Below are positions 1 through 7,744 of a stretch of DNA of 64,000 nt, piece after piece (the stretch's first letter is position 1; every line of letters begins with the position of its first letter). The notes beneath the pieces are model-generated. The model saw only the letters and a list, made by a program, of their open reading frames with translations. It had not been told where the DNA came from and did no database searches. Both the position numbers and the translations under genes were made by a program. Source of the stretch: F1-80-MAGs062 sp046345315 (lineage in GTDB: Bacteria > Planctomycetota > Planctomycetia > Planctomycetales > Planctomycetaceae); assembly GCA_046345315.1 (NCBI GenBank), contig JBKDKA010000068.1, positions 15,636-79,635 of the forward strand, given 5' to 3'.

Positions 1-1
1 T

Positions 2-406
2 TCGACCGACAGAGGCATGACCAGCGATTATTCCCTGATCCGGTCAGGGATTGATGGTTACACCACGAATTTCAATTCTGGTAAGACCAACATCAGCGAC
101 GGACTCTCAAAAGGAGTTGATTCACTGACCTCAGGTTCGGCTCGGAATTTTGCCTCCAAAGTGGTCATTCTGATGACTGACGGCATGTGGAACCTCGGTT
201 CCGATCCGGTAGCCGTGGCGACGACTGCGGCCAAGGACGGAATAATTATTTTCACAATTACATTTTCTGATGAAGCAGACCAAAGTGAGATGAAGAAGGT
301 TGCCGAAGCAGGCAACGGGCAGCATTTCCATGCAAAAGATGCCGCGTCTCTTTCTTCGGTTCTGCAGACAATCATTCGAATCCTGCCGACAGTGCTGACG
401 GAGTGA
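2..406 (+). CDS. VWA-domain protein, C-terminal part (TadG-like), cut by window edge
   Basis: The frame is open from the first bases of the window, so the gene begins upstream. The visible part is the second half of a von Willebrand factor A domain. A hydrophobic strand ending in an MTDG motif (VVILMTDG) is followed by GIIIFTITFSD and a terminal helix (LSSVLQTII) typical of VWA folds. The next gene encodes TadE and starts 5 bases after this stop, which suggests a Tad/Flp pilus-type locus where TadG-like VWA proteins are membrane anchored and face the periplasm. The N-terminal anchor and any MIDAS DxSxS motif lie outside the window, so metal binding cannot be judged. The VWA assignment is fairly sure; the Tad assignment rests on context. 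Confidence 0.75.
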   Translation, partial: STDRGMTSDYSLIRSGIDGYTTNFNSGKTNISDGLSKGVDSLTSGSARNFASKVVILMTDGMWNLGSDPVAVATTAAKDGIIIFTITFSDEADQSEMKKVAEAGNGQHFHAKDAASLSSVLQTIIRILPTVLTE

Positions 407-410
407 TTCC

Positions 411-1067
411 TTGCTTCGAACCCATCTTCATAATCTTCGACGACCTGCGCAGAAGAATCGGCCGTGTGGCACGACTGTAGTGGAAATGGCGATCGTGCTG
501 CCCGTTTTCTTCATGCTGATCTTCGCTGCTGTCGAATTCTTCCGTCTGAGCATGCTGCGTCAGTACGCTGAAAATGTCTCTTACGAAGCCGCTCGCACCG
601 TCATTGTTCCCGGTGGATCGGCAACTGAGGCGACTGCTGTAGCCAATGACATGCTCAACAAACTTGGAATCAAGAATGCCGTAGTCACGGTGACTCCCCC
701 TACCATCGCTGACAGCACAGGAAATGTCACAGTCAAGGTGACGATCCCCACGTCCGAGAATCAATGGCTCAGCCCATTTTTCACGTCGTCGTCAAAAGCA
801 GCCGCGGAAACACAACTTCTGACCGAACGGGTTCCCTCGATCGCCGTGAAGTCCGTGCCACCACCACCACCACCACCACCACCGTCACCACCGAAGCCTC
901 CGGCTCCGGCCCCGGCCCCAGCTCCGGCTCCGTCACCACCGAAGCCTCCGGCTCCGGCCCCGGCCCCAGCACCGGCTCCGTCACCACCGAAGCCTCCGGC
1001 TCCGGCCCCAGCTCCGGCTCCGTCACCACCGAAGCCGCCGCCGCCGGCTCCGCCTCCAGGCCTGTGA
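411..1067 (+). CDS. TadE-like pseudopilin with proline-rich C-terminal tail
   Basis: 218 residues from a TTG start five bases after the preceding stop. The upstream start is needed because residues about 20-45 form a class III (type IV pilin-like) signal: a Gly-Thr-Thr-Val-Val-Glu stretch before the hydrophobic MAIVLPVFFMLIF and EFFRL. This is characteristic of TadE family pseudopilins; the internal ATG at 486 would cut it off. Residues about 45-145 are an ordinary TadE ectodomain. The last 70 residues are almost entirely Pro, Ala, Ser and Lys, beginning with a run of prolines and continuing as 14-16-residue units of the type SPPKPPAPAPAPAPAP. That tail is not part of the family's core and is probably an extended, wall-spanning or surface stalk. 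Likely cotranscribed with the VWA gene. TadE call strong; function of the tail is inference. Confidence 0.8.
   Translation: MLRTHLHNLRRPAQKNRPCGTTVVEMAIVLPVFFMLIFAAVEFFRLSMLRQYAENVSYEAARTVIVPGGSATEATAVANDMLNKLGIKNAVVTVTPPTIADSTGNVTVKVTIPTSENQWLSPFFTSSSKAAAETQLLTERVPSIAVKSVPPPPPPPPPSPPKPPAPAPAPAPAPSPPKPPAPAPAPAPAPSPPKPPAPAPAPAPSPPKPPPPAPPPGL
861..1064 (+). repeat. in-frame 48-bp tandem repeat encoding a Pro/Ala tail
   Basis: A CCA/CCG run (about 858-884) is followed by units starting at 885, 933, 981 and 1023. The first two are 48 bp, the third is 42 bp and the last is degenerate. They encode SPPKPP followed by alternating Ala-Pro. The units are nearly identical at the DNA level, so copy number could vary by slippage or unequal recombination. 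Confidence 0.85.
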
Positions 1068-1083
1068 GGGAGTCGCTGACGAT

Positions 1084-1116
1084 GGGAGTACCAGCCAGCA
1101 GATGACTGGTACTCCC
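1084..1116. terminator. hairpin after the tadE-like gene
   Basis: A perfect 11-bp inverted repeat, GGGAGTACCAG (1084-1094) and CTGGTACTCCC (1106-1116), with an 11-nt loop starts 17 bases after the TadE stop. No T-tract follows, so it may be an mRNA 3' stabilising hairpin or Rho-assisted stop and not a classic intrinsic terminator. Downstream, 1192-1210 and 1212-1230 are a short direct repeat around GGATCGAGTGA. Confidence 0.45.
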
Positions 1117-1316
1117 GGGCTCAGTCTCCGCTGGTGCATCCCATGATCGACTCGTGCATCACGGAGACCCTGCAGGCGTCGAGTGTTTGTTATTGTGGCG
1201 GATCGAGTGATATCGTGGTGGATCGAGTGAACCTCGCTGCAGACTCTTCGCATTCCGCCAGACGTGACCTGGCGGGATGCTGACTGCGCCTGACTCAAGC
1301 AACCGGATGCTGCCTC

Positions 1317-1985
1317 ATGACAGTCCATGATTCAGATCTTCTCGCTGCGGATGCATCCCGTATGCCCGGCCCCTGGATTCGGGCGTCGCTTTCAGCCGTG
1401 ACAATTCTCCTGCTCAGCATGATTGTCTGGTGCAACCTTCCGAGTGAGGTGCCTGCTGCCCTCGGCGAAATGGCTGACTCGCACTTCTCTCCGGATACCG
1501 CGTGGCGCATTCGTTACGCGGAATGGTTGTACCGTTATGCAGCTCACGTCGGAGGCCTCGACAGCCGATGGCAGATGTACGGTGGTCAGAGCCGATTCAA
1601 CTGGCGATACATCATCATGGGACATTACTCGGGTTCAGATCGGACTCTGAGCCGGGTGTTGCCTCTGCCACGTCAATCCGAACGAACCTGGTTTCAGGAA
1701 ACATTCGCAGATTACAGAGAAGCCAAGTTTCTGCTGAACATTTACAACGATCGACTGGCGCGTGAGACGTACGCTCGCTATCTCGCACGCCAGTACAGTG
1801 AGCTCGAGGGCATTCCTGTTTCCGAAATCAGTTACACACTGTGCACTCAGTATATTCTTCCTCCCCTGGTGGCAGTTCAGGAACAGCGTCTGCTTGAGCC
1901 TGATGAGCAGTCAGAGGTGATCGATGTTTTCGACGTCCGATCCGAGCAATCTCAGAAACATGAACCAATTGCAGGCGTCTTCTGA
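1317..1985 (+). CDS. hypothetical membrane-anchored protein upstream of an HTTM gene
   Basis: 222 residues, not recognised. One clear hydrophobic segment near residues 23-42 (ASLSAVTILLLSMIVWCNL) suggests a single N-terminal anchor with the rest outside the membrane. The body is rich in Tyr, Arg and Trp (TAWRIRYAEWLYRYAAH, YREAKFLLNIYND) and ends with a polar tail. The stop is 77 bp before the HTTM gene, and three same-strand membrane genes follow one another (1317-4173), so they probably form one operon. Its most likely role is a partner of the HTTM protein, by position only. The start is the first ATG of the frame; no strong Shine-Dalgarno is visible, so it could be slightly off. Confidence 0.6.
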   Translation: MTVHDSDLLAADASRMPGPWIRASLSAVTILLLSMIVWCNLPSEVPAALGEMADSHFSPDTAWRIRYAEWLYRYAAHVGGLDSRWQMYGGQSRFNWRYIIMGHYSGSDRTLSRVLPLPRQSERTWFQETFADYREAKFLLNIYNDRLARETYARYLARQYSELEGIPVSEISYTLCTQYILPPLVAVQEQRLLEPDEQSEVIDVFDVRSEQSQKHEPIAGVF

Positions 1986-2062
1986 CGCACCGCGATCGGT
2001 TAATCTGCAGTTTTTTGCTGCAAACTTCATGATCTCTTACCGTCAACTGTTCACGGTGCACC

Positions 2063-3043
2063 ATGATCATCGATCGCGTTATTCGAGGCTGGAATCCATT
2101 TTTCTTCAAGCCTCTGGATCCACGACCACTGGCACTTTTCCGAATTCTGACCGGTGCTCTTTGTACTGTCATGTTTGCAGCGTCGCTGCCGAACTGGGGC
2201 CGATTCTTTCATTCTGACGGAATCATCTCGCTTCATTCTGTGAATCTCAATAACACACGAGTCAATACGCCTTTTGGTCTCTTTTACTGGACTGAAGGTC
2301 TGATCCCGATGTCCTTCTGGTGGTTTGCCTCCTTCGTCCTCAGTGTGATGTTCATGGTTGGCTGGAAAAGTCGATTTGCCACGATCGGTCTCTATGTGAT
2401 GATTGAATCAATGCTGCGACGCAATGCCTATATCTCCAATGGTGAAGATATGGTTCTGCGTATGTGCCTTCTCTACATGATTTTTTCGCAACCAGGCGCT
2501 GTGTGGTCATTTGATGCGCGGCATCGAGCTTCATCCGGACATCCGCCGGTCAGGGCAATTGCATCGTGGCCGATACGAATGATGCAGATCAATGTGGCCC
2601 TGATCTACCTGATCAGCCTTCCGTACAAATTTGCACAGGATCCCGGCTGGGTGACCGGAGACGCGCTTCACTGGACAGTTGCAAGCGACATGTGGGGCCC
2701 GTTTCATCATCCCTGGCTCACACTTTCCTTTGGAGGATGGCTTCGAAAACTCATGACTTTCGGCACAGTGCTGGTTGAAGCGTTCTTCCCGTTGTTTGTG
2801 TGGTTCTCGCCGACCCGGCGAATCGCGATTCTTACAATCGCAGCGCTGCATCTTGGAATTGCCCTGACGATACCGAATGTTACTTATTTCACGCTTTCGA
2901 TGGTCTGCACCTTCCCGGCGTTCATGACAAGCGAGGACATCGACCTGCTGCAGCGATGCATCCTCGCGATTCGACGACGGTTTCGACCTGTAACAGCCGA
3001 ATCGAAGATCTCATCCGGCTCGATCGCAACGCGCGGAGCCTGA
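2063..3043 (+). CDS. HTTM-domain (vitamin K-dependent carboxylase-like) membrane protein
   Basis: 326 residues. The N-terminal part RPLALFRILTGALC followed by a short loop and further helices matches the start of HTTM proteins (horizontally transferred transmembrane domain, related to vitamin K-dependent gamma-carboxylase). At least six hydrophobic segments can be seen, including SFWWFASFVLSVMFMVGW, MQINVALIYLISLPYKF and ILTIAALHLGIALTIP. The motif QINVALIYLISLPYKF resembles the conserved 'Q...iYfl..l.K' helix of this family. Bacterial HTTM proteins usually lack the carboxylase C-terminal domain, as here, and their reaction is unknown. Middle gene of a three-gene membrane cluster. Family call good; a gamma-carboxylation role is not supported. 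Confidence 0.8.
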   Translation: MIIDRVIRGWNPFFFKPLDPRPLALFRILTGALCTVMFAASLPNWGRFFHSDGIISLHSVNLNNTRVNTPFGLFYWTEGLIPMSFWWFASFVLSVMFMVGWKSRFATIGLYVMIESMLRRNAYISNGEDMVLRMCLLYMIFSQPGAVWSFDARHRASSGHPPVRAIASWPIRMMQINVALIYLISLPYKFAQDPGWVTGDALHWTVASDMWGPFHHPWLTLSFGGWLRKLMTFGTVLVEAFFPLFVWFSPTRRIAILTIAALHLGIALTIPNVTYFTLSMVCTFPAFMTSEDIDLLQRCILAIRRRFRPVTAESKISSGSIATRGA

Positions 3044-3093
3044 ATCACGTCGGCTGATCATCAACGTCACTTATCTCCACTCGGATCATCATC

Positions 3094-4173
3094 ATGTCCA
3101 CTTCAGCGCCAACGACTGCGATGGAACAGGCGGAATCACTCCTGCACCTTGCATCAGATTCTGCCCACGACGCAGCACGGCCGGCGACGATCAGCAGTCC
3201 ATCTCCCTTCGAGTGGTTCTTCGTGATTTCGGGTGGCCTTGCACTGTTTCTTCCGTTTATCCTGCTGATCGGCGAGAGGGAACTTCAGTACGAGCAGTTT
3301 ATTCACTGGTATTTCTGGCTGAGCGTCATTATCGGATCACCCCATGTTTACAGCACGTATGTCAGGCAGCACCGAAAGATTCAGGAAGGACGATCCAGCT
3401 GGTGGCTGGGAATTCCGTCCTATGCTGGAATCGTCGGGGCTCTGACCCTGATTCATCATCTCGGGTGGTTTGTGGAAGCGATCACGGCAATCAATGTCTG
3501 GCAGTCGTTCCACTATCTTCGACAGACTTATGGCGTCGCCTGCCTGTATGGCGGCCAGAAAAAAATGGATTCCACTGACAGAAGGCTGCGGTGGTGGGCT
3601 TACCATCTTGTCTTTCCGTATCTGATCATCGGTCGCTGGGACATGCTTTACGATGCCTGGGGCGGACAATCCTTCAACCTGATCCCGATGAATTTCGATG
3701 AATCCCTCATGAAGTTTCTCGGAGCTTTCGCCGTCATCGGCGTGTACACACAGGTCATCGCAGAGTGCCGGCTCATTGTGAAGAATGGTCGGGACTATCG
3801 TCCTGCCGGACTGATCTGTTACGCGATCTGTCTCGGAATCCATTACTACGGATTCATGGTGCTGAGCCATTTCCATCGTGGATTTGAGGCCGTCACATTC
3901 TTTCACGCAATGCAGTACCTCGCCCTCGTCTGGGTGCTCGAACGAAAACAGCGGGCTGCGGCAGGAAATCGCTGGATTATTTCCGTTCCTAACCTGGCCG
4001 GTTTCCTGATCTTCTGGGCTGTCCTGTTTTTGCTCGGTTACGGTTGGGAACAGCACCTGACAACATCACTTCAGCAGTGGTGGCTGATCGCCTCCACGAT
4101 CCTTCTTTCGTCCATCAGCGCTCATCATTATCTCGTCGATTCCTTCATCTGGCGCCGCTCGGTCGGAGCCTGA
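3094..4173 (+). CDS. polytopic membrane protein, histidine-containing helices
   Basis: 359 residues with a polar N-terminal 40 residues, then about seven to eight hydrophobic segments. Histidines recur within or beside helices: VIIGSPHVYSTYVRQH, LIHHLGWF, NVWQSFHYLRQTYG, GIHYYGFMVLSHFHRGF, FFHAMQYL and, near the C terminus, SAHHYLVDSFIWRR. Such His clusters in membrane helices suggest metal or cofactor coordination, as in membrane oxygenases and desaturases, but I cannot assign it to a named family. It follows the HTTM gene by 50 bp and is probably cotranscribed. Alternative: a transport or lipid-modifying protein. Confidence 0.6.
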   Translation: MSTSAPTTAMEQAESLLHLASDSAHDAARPATISSPSPFEWFFVISGGLALFLPFILLIGERELQYEQFIHWYFWLSVIIGSPHVYSTYVRQHRKIQEGRSSWWLGIPSYAGIVGALTLIHHLGWFVEAITAINVWQSFHYLRQTYGVACLYGGQKKMDSTDRRLRWWAYHLVFPYLIIGRWDMLYDAWGGQSFNLIPMNFDESLMKFLGAFAVIGVYTQVIAECRLIVKNGRDYRPAGLICYAICLGIHYYGFMVLSHFHRGFEAVTFFHAMQYLALVWVLERKQRAAAGNRWIISVPNLAGFLIFWAVLFLLGYGWEQHLTTSLQQWWLIASTILLSSISAHHYLVDSFIWRRSVGA

Positions 4174-5113
4174 CCGCACTGGTCACTCTGCGGAACCGAT
4201 TTCTCCCGCACTGACCCGGAAAAACCGGTTCCTTCACCGCGAAAGCAGGGGTGCATTACCTCCGAGCTTCCGAACCGTCTCGATTCCCGCAGGTTCGGAA
4301 CCACGCGCTTACGCGACGAAAAAGGTGTCTCAGAGAGACTTCCAGCGGACGCGAAAGATGGATGGCTCGCGCTTCGAAGAATCAACCGTGGGATCAGAAC
4401 TGCTCCGACCGACGGCCATCAACTCCGAATGACTTGAGATTCCGTTTTCTGTGTCCGGCCTGAGTTTCGAATTCAGATGCGTCGGCGTGGAATGTCAGTG
4501 GCGGACGTCATCAAACTGCGATGCCCCGGGAGCACCCGCTCCAGTCAACGGACACGACCGCTGCGATCCTCGTCGACGCAGCCGTCAGGCCGGCCGACCC
4601 GAGTGATCTCTGAAGCCGAACAAACCTCATTTTCGCAGCTGATCAGTTTTCCGGAACGCACACGGTGTTGCCGAGTTTTTCGGTCGCGTTGTCGAAACAT
4701 CCGATTCAGCATTCGCACACTGAGTCCACGCTTCCAGTGCTCAGGCTGAGCCCCTGTGATGCTCTCCCCGGAATTTCGGCCCTGAAACCGGAAAGCCGAA
4801 TTGACCAACGATCCTCACCGGCCACTTCCATCTGTTTTGCGAACATCAGGGAGCCTTCTCCCTGACCGGGGATAAGTTTCGCTCAGCGATCAGCTGACGG
4901 GGGCGGGGGTCAGGAATTGCTCCTTCGGCCTCATCACCGGAAACGGTCCTGTGTCAGGCAGAATCCAGTTGCCGGTCCTCTGAGATCGGCATCTGAAGTC
5001 TCGGCCTTTCCGGGACTTTTGATTATCCTATTCGGGTGTGCATGCTTTTTTCTGAACAGAATGGCAGAATGCCTTTGTGTTCATGATTCGGATTTCTGGT
5101 GAGGAGGGAAACA
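4174..5113. other. intergenic stretch with no supported gene
   Basis: About 940 bp without a convincing gene. The short open frames here are Arg/Ser-rich, lack Shine-Dalgarno sequences and resemble nothing I know. The right end (about 5020-5098) should hold the promoter of the aldehyde dehydrogenase gene, but I cannot pick a clear -35/-10 pair. Confidence 0.5.
5102..5108 (+). promoter_or_regulatory. strong Shine-Dalgarno deciding the ALDH start
   Basis: AGGAGGG, 5 nt before ATG 5114. It overlaps the GTG at 5099, so that codon cannot be the start served by this site. Confidence 0.8.
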
Positions 5114-6592
5114 ATGTCGCACGCGGTGATGTCGGAGACTGTGGCTGTTCCGAAGGTTCGGCAGACCGGAATTCTTATTGGTGGCGATTTTCGACCGTCC
5201 GTCAGCGGGAAGACGTTTGAATCGATCAATCCTGCAACGGAAGAGCTCATCTGCCATGTCTCAGAGGGCGATGCCGCTGACGTCAATCTCGCAGTTCAGG
5301 CCGCCCGATTGGCCTTCGAAAGCGGCCCCTGGTCCCGAATGGATGCTCGAGATCGCGGGAGGCTGATGAACAGACTCGCGGATCTCATGGAGTCTCATCT
5401 CGATGAACTGGCAGCACTGGAGACACTGGACAACGGTAAGCCTGTGAGTGACGCGCGGGCCGCCGATCTGCCACTTGCGATTGACTGTATCCGGTATTAC
5501 GCCGGCTGGGCTGACAAGATCACGGGGGACACGATCCCTGTTCGAGGGGACCATTTCTGTTTTACGAGACGGGAACCGATTGGTGTCTGCGGACAGATTA
5601 TCCCCTGGAACTTTCCGATTCTCATGACGGCCTGGAAGTGGGGCCCGGCACTCGCTACCGGGAATACGATTGTCATGAAACCCGCGGAACAGACACCGCT
5701 GACATGCCTTCGGCTTGGAGAGCTGGCGCTCGAAGCGGGTTTTCCACCGGGCGTTATCAACATCGTCCCCGGGTTCGGGCCAACGGCAGGAGCGGCGATT
5801 GTTAAGCATCCGGGGGTCGATAAGGTTGCCTTCACGGGCGAGGGAACAACAGCGAAGATGATCATGAGAGATGCGTCTGATACTCTCAAACGACTGACTT
5901 TTGAGCTGGGTGGCAAAAGCCCGAACGTGGTCTTCGCGGATGCCGATCTGGAGGCTGCTGTCGCGGGCGCTGAGTTCGGCCTGTTTTTCAATCAGGGACA
6001 GTGCTGCTGCGCCGGTAGCCGCCTTTTCGTGGAAGAGTCCGTCCATGACGAGTTCGTCGAGCGGGTGGTAGCCAGGGCCGGCAGCCGTGTGATCGGAAAT
6101 CCATTCAGCTCGGCAACACAGCAGGGGCCGCAGGTTGATCAGGCACAGTTCGACAAGATCATGCATTACATCAATCGCGGAAATGCGCAGGGAGCCCATT
6201 GCCTGACAGGAGGCGAACGATACGGGACCAGGGGTTACTTCGTGAAACCGACCGTCTTCGCCGGTGTCACTGACGATATGGATATCGCACGGGAAGAGAT
6301 CTTCGGACCTGTCATGAACATTCTGAAATTTCGTGACATCAATGAGGTCATTCGGCGAGCGAACGATACCGCCTATGGACTTGCAGCCGCTGTGTGGACA
6401 CGAGATGTGAATAAAGCCCATCGGATGGCCGGCAGCGTTCGTGCCGGAACCGTCTGGGTGAATTGCTACGATGTCTTCGATGCGGCAGCGCCGTTCGGCG
6501 GATTCAAGATGAGCGGAATCGGGCGAGAACTGGGAGCCGCTGGACTCGCAAACTATACGGAGCTTAAGACGGTTACCATGAAGTTGAGCTGA
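5114..6592 (+). CDS. NAD(P)-dependent aldehyde dehydrogenase
   Basis: 492 residues, normal for the ALDH superfamily, oxidising aldehydes to carboxylates in the cytoplasm. Landmarks: PWNFP (substrate/cofactor loop), KPAEQTPLT (NAD-binding Lys), FTGEGTTAK in place of the usual FTGS, the ELGGKSPN motif with the general-base Glu, the catalytic Cys in FNQGQCCCAGSR, and EEIFGPV plus the C-terminal PFGGFKMSGIGRELG. It is closest in feel to betaine/retinal/acetaldehyde-type class 1/2 enzymes; substrate unknown. The start is ATG 5114, not the GTG five codons upstream, because AGGAGGG (5102-5108) lies 5 nt before it. A strong terminator follows, so the gene is monocistronic. The Glu in GEG is a minor deviation near the cofactor adenosine site. 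Confidence 0.92.
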   Translation: MSHAVMSETVAVPKVRQTGILIGGDFRPSVSGKTFESINPATEELICHVSEGDAADVNLAVQAARLAFESGPWSRMDARDRGRLMNRLADLMESHLDELAALETLDNGKPVSDARAADLPLAIDCIRYYAGWADKITGDTIPVRGDHFCFTRREPIGVCGQIIPWNFPILMTAWKWGPALATGNTIVMKPAEQTPLTCLRLGELALEAGFPPGVINIVPGFGPTAGAAIVKHPGVDKVAFTGEGTTAKMIMRDASDTLKRLTFELGGKSPNVVFADADLEAAVAGAEFGLFFNQGQCCCAGSRLFVEESVHDEFVERVVARAGSRVIGNPFSSATQQGPQVDQAQFDKIMHYINRGNAQGAHCLTGGERYGTRGYFVKPTVFAGVTDDMDIAREEIFGPVMNILKFRDINEVIRRANDTAYGLAAAVWTRDVNKAHRMAGSVRAGTVWVNCYDVFDAAAPFGGFKMSGIGRELGAAGLANYTELKTVTMKLS

Positions 6593-6621
6593 ATCAGATC
6601 TACTGTTCGCGATTGAAACAG

Positions 6622-6662
6622 TAAGCCGTCAGTACTTCGAATGTGCTGACGGCTTTCTTCTT
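6622..6662 (+). terminator. intrinsic terminator of the aldehyde dehydrogenase gene
   Basis: A 12-bp stem, AGCCGTCAGTAC (6624-6635) paired with GTGCTGACGGCT (6643-6654) with one G-T pair, a 7-nt loop, then TTCTTCTTG. It lies 30 bp after the stop codon. Confidence 0.85.
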
Positions 6663-7650
6663 GACTGTGTCGTGCTGCCTGCAGGCGACCACACAGATAG
6701 TCACGGCAGATCATAAAACGCCGGAATCTGAATACGACTTGATCAGGCTGTTCTTCGCGATCTTCTTATCCCTCTGTGAGATCTGATCTGTCCAGTTGTC
6801 GTTTACGATGGCAGAGATACGATGGCAGACAACAGAAGCTCACAAAGGTCACGAAGCAGAATGGTCACGAAGTTGGATGAGCGGGACTGGTGACACAGTC
6901 TGTTGAACTGAACATCGCCGTGTTTTTCGCGTGTTCCGTTTCAGGGTCGTCACGAAAATGAACGACATCCGTTTGCGTTCCTCGCCCTGCGTTCTCCGCA
7001 TTTTCAGCGGTCAAACAAAGGCACCGTTTGAACCACGGATCTCGCGTATAACACAAATATCGCGGATCGAGTATGGCGAGGCTCGTGGCGAGCTGTTTTC
7101 TTGAGTGCTGTCGGTTGGCCGAAGCGGCTCAGCAGGAGCTTTGCCCTCCCTTTCGGGTTCTGCCAGTGATTCGAAGCAACTGATCACTGAACCCGGCGGC
7201 GGCAAAGGCATCCCTCTGCGGTTTCTGCGGTCAAACAAAAGCACAAGTTCAACCACGGATCTTGCGGATAACACGAATATCGCGGATCGAGAATGGCGAG
7301 GCTCGTGCCCAGCATTCTTCATAAGTGATGTTGATTGGCCGAAGCGGCTAAGCAGGAGCTTCGCCCTCCCTTTCGGATTCTGCCAGTGATTCGAAGCAAC
7401 TGATCACTGAACCCGGCGGCGGCATGGGCATCCCTCTGTGGTCTCTGCGTTCACACAAAGGCACAGGTTCAACCACGGATCTCGCGGATAACACGAAAAA
7501 TGGGGATCGAGTATGGCGAGGCTCCTGTCCAGCTGTCTTCATGTGTGATGTTGATTGGCCGAAGCGGCTCAGCATGAGCTTCGCCCTCCCTGTTCAGTTC
7601 TCTTTGCCGGTCAGCGGTTTGCAGCGGACGGGACGGAATGCTATGCGCAA
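6663..7650. other. gene-free region with a 220-bp tandem repeat
   Basis: No supported gene. The left part (6663-7000) contains stretches such as ACAAAGGTCACGAAG; the rest is the 220-bp repeat listed separately. Open frames translating the repeat give low-complexity peptides and are considered spurious. Confidence 0.6.
7002..7620. repeat. 220-bp intergenic tandem repeat, about 2.8 copies
   Basis: The marker AACCACGGAT starts at 7031, 7251 and 7471, and TTGGCCGAAGCGGCT at 7114, 7334 and 7554, both with an exact 220-bp period. Each unit contains the landmarks AACCACGGATCTCGCGGATA, CGCGGATCGAG, ATGGCGAGGCTCGTG, CTTTGCCCTCCCTTTCGG and GAACCCGGCGGCGGCA. Copies differ by scattered substitutions. 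The minus-strand translation gives peptides of the EGEAPAEP kind that I recall from many doubtful planctomycete 'hypothetical proteins', so this is probably a dispersed, non-coding repeat family. Confidence 0.85.
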
Positions 7651-7685
7651 ATAAAAACGCCTCGGAACTTTTGATTCCGAGGCGT
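7651..7685 (-). terminator. intrinsic terminator of the YTV-repeat gene
   Basis: A perfect 11-bp stem, ACGCCTCGGAA (7657-7667) with TTCCGAGGCGT (7675-7685), and a 7-nt loop. On the minus strand it is followed by TTTTTAT (complement of 7651-7657). It lies about 60 bp after the stop of the minus-strand gene. Confidence 0.85.
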
Positions 7686-7744
7686 CTCATTTTCAATCAG
7701 AGCACCGTGAGCCGCTGTTGCAGCATCCCGGTGTCATTCACAGA

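Noticed and set aside
885..1050. Possible CRISPR-like array
   Set aside because: Repeats are contiguous and in frame with a protein, with no spacers.
764..1105. Ser/Gly/Thr repeat frame overlapping the tadE tail
   Set aside because: Alternative-frame reading of the same 48-bp repeats.
5261..6421. 386-codon open frame antisense to the aldehyde dehydrogenase gene
   Set aside because: Lies wholly inside a well-conserved gene and has no recognisable domain.
7105..7654. Two short frames within the 220-bp repeats that could be called hypothetical proteins
   Set aside because: They are translations of a dispersed non-coding repeat, repeated with the same 220-bp period.
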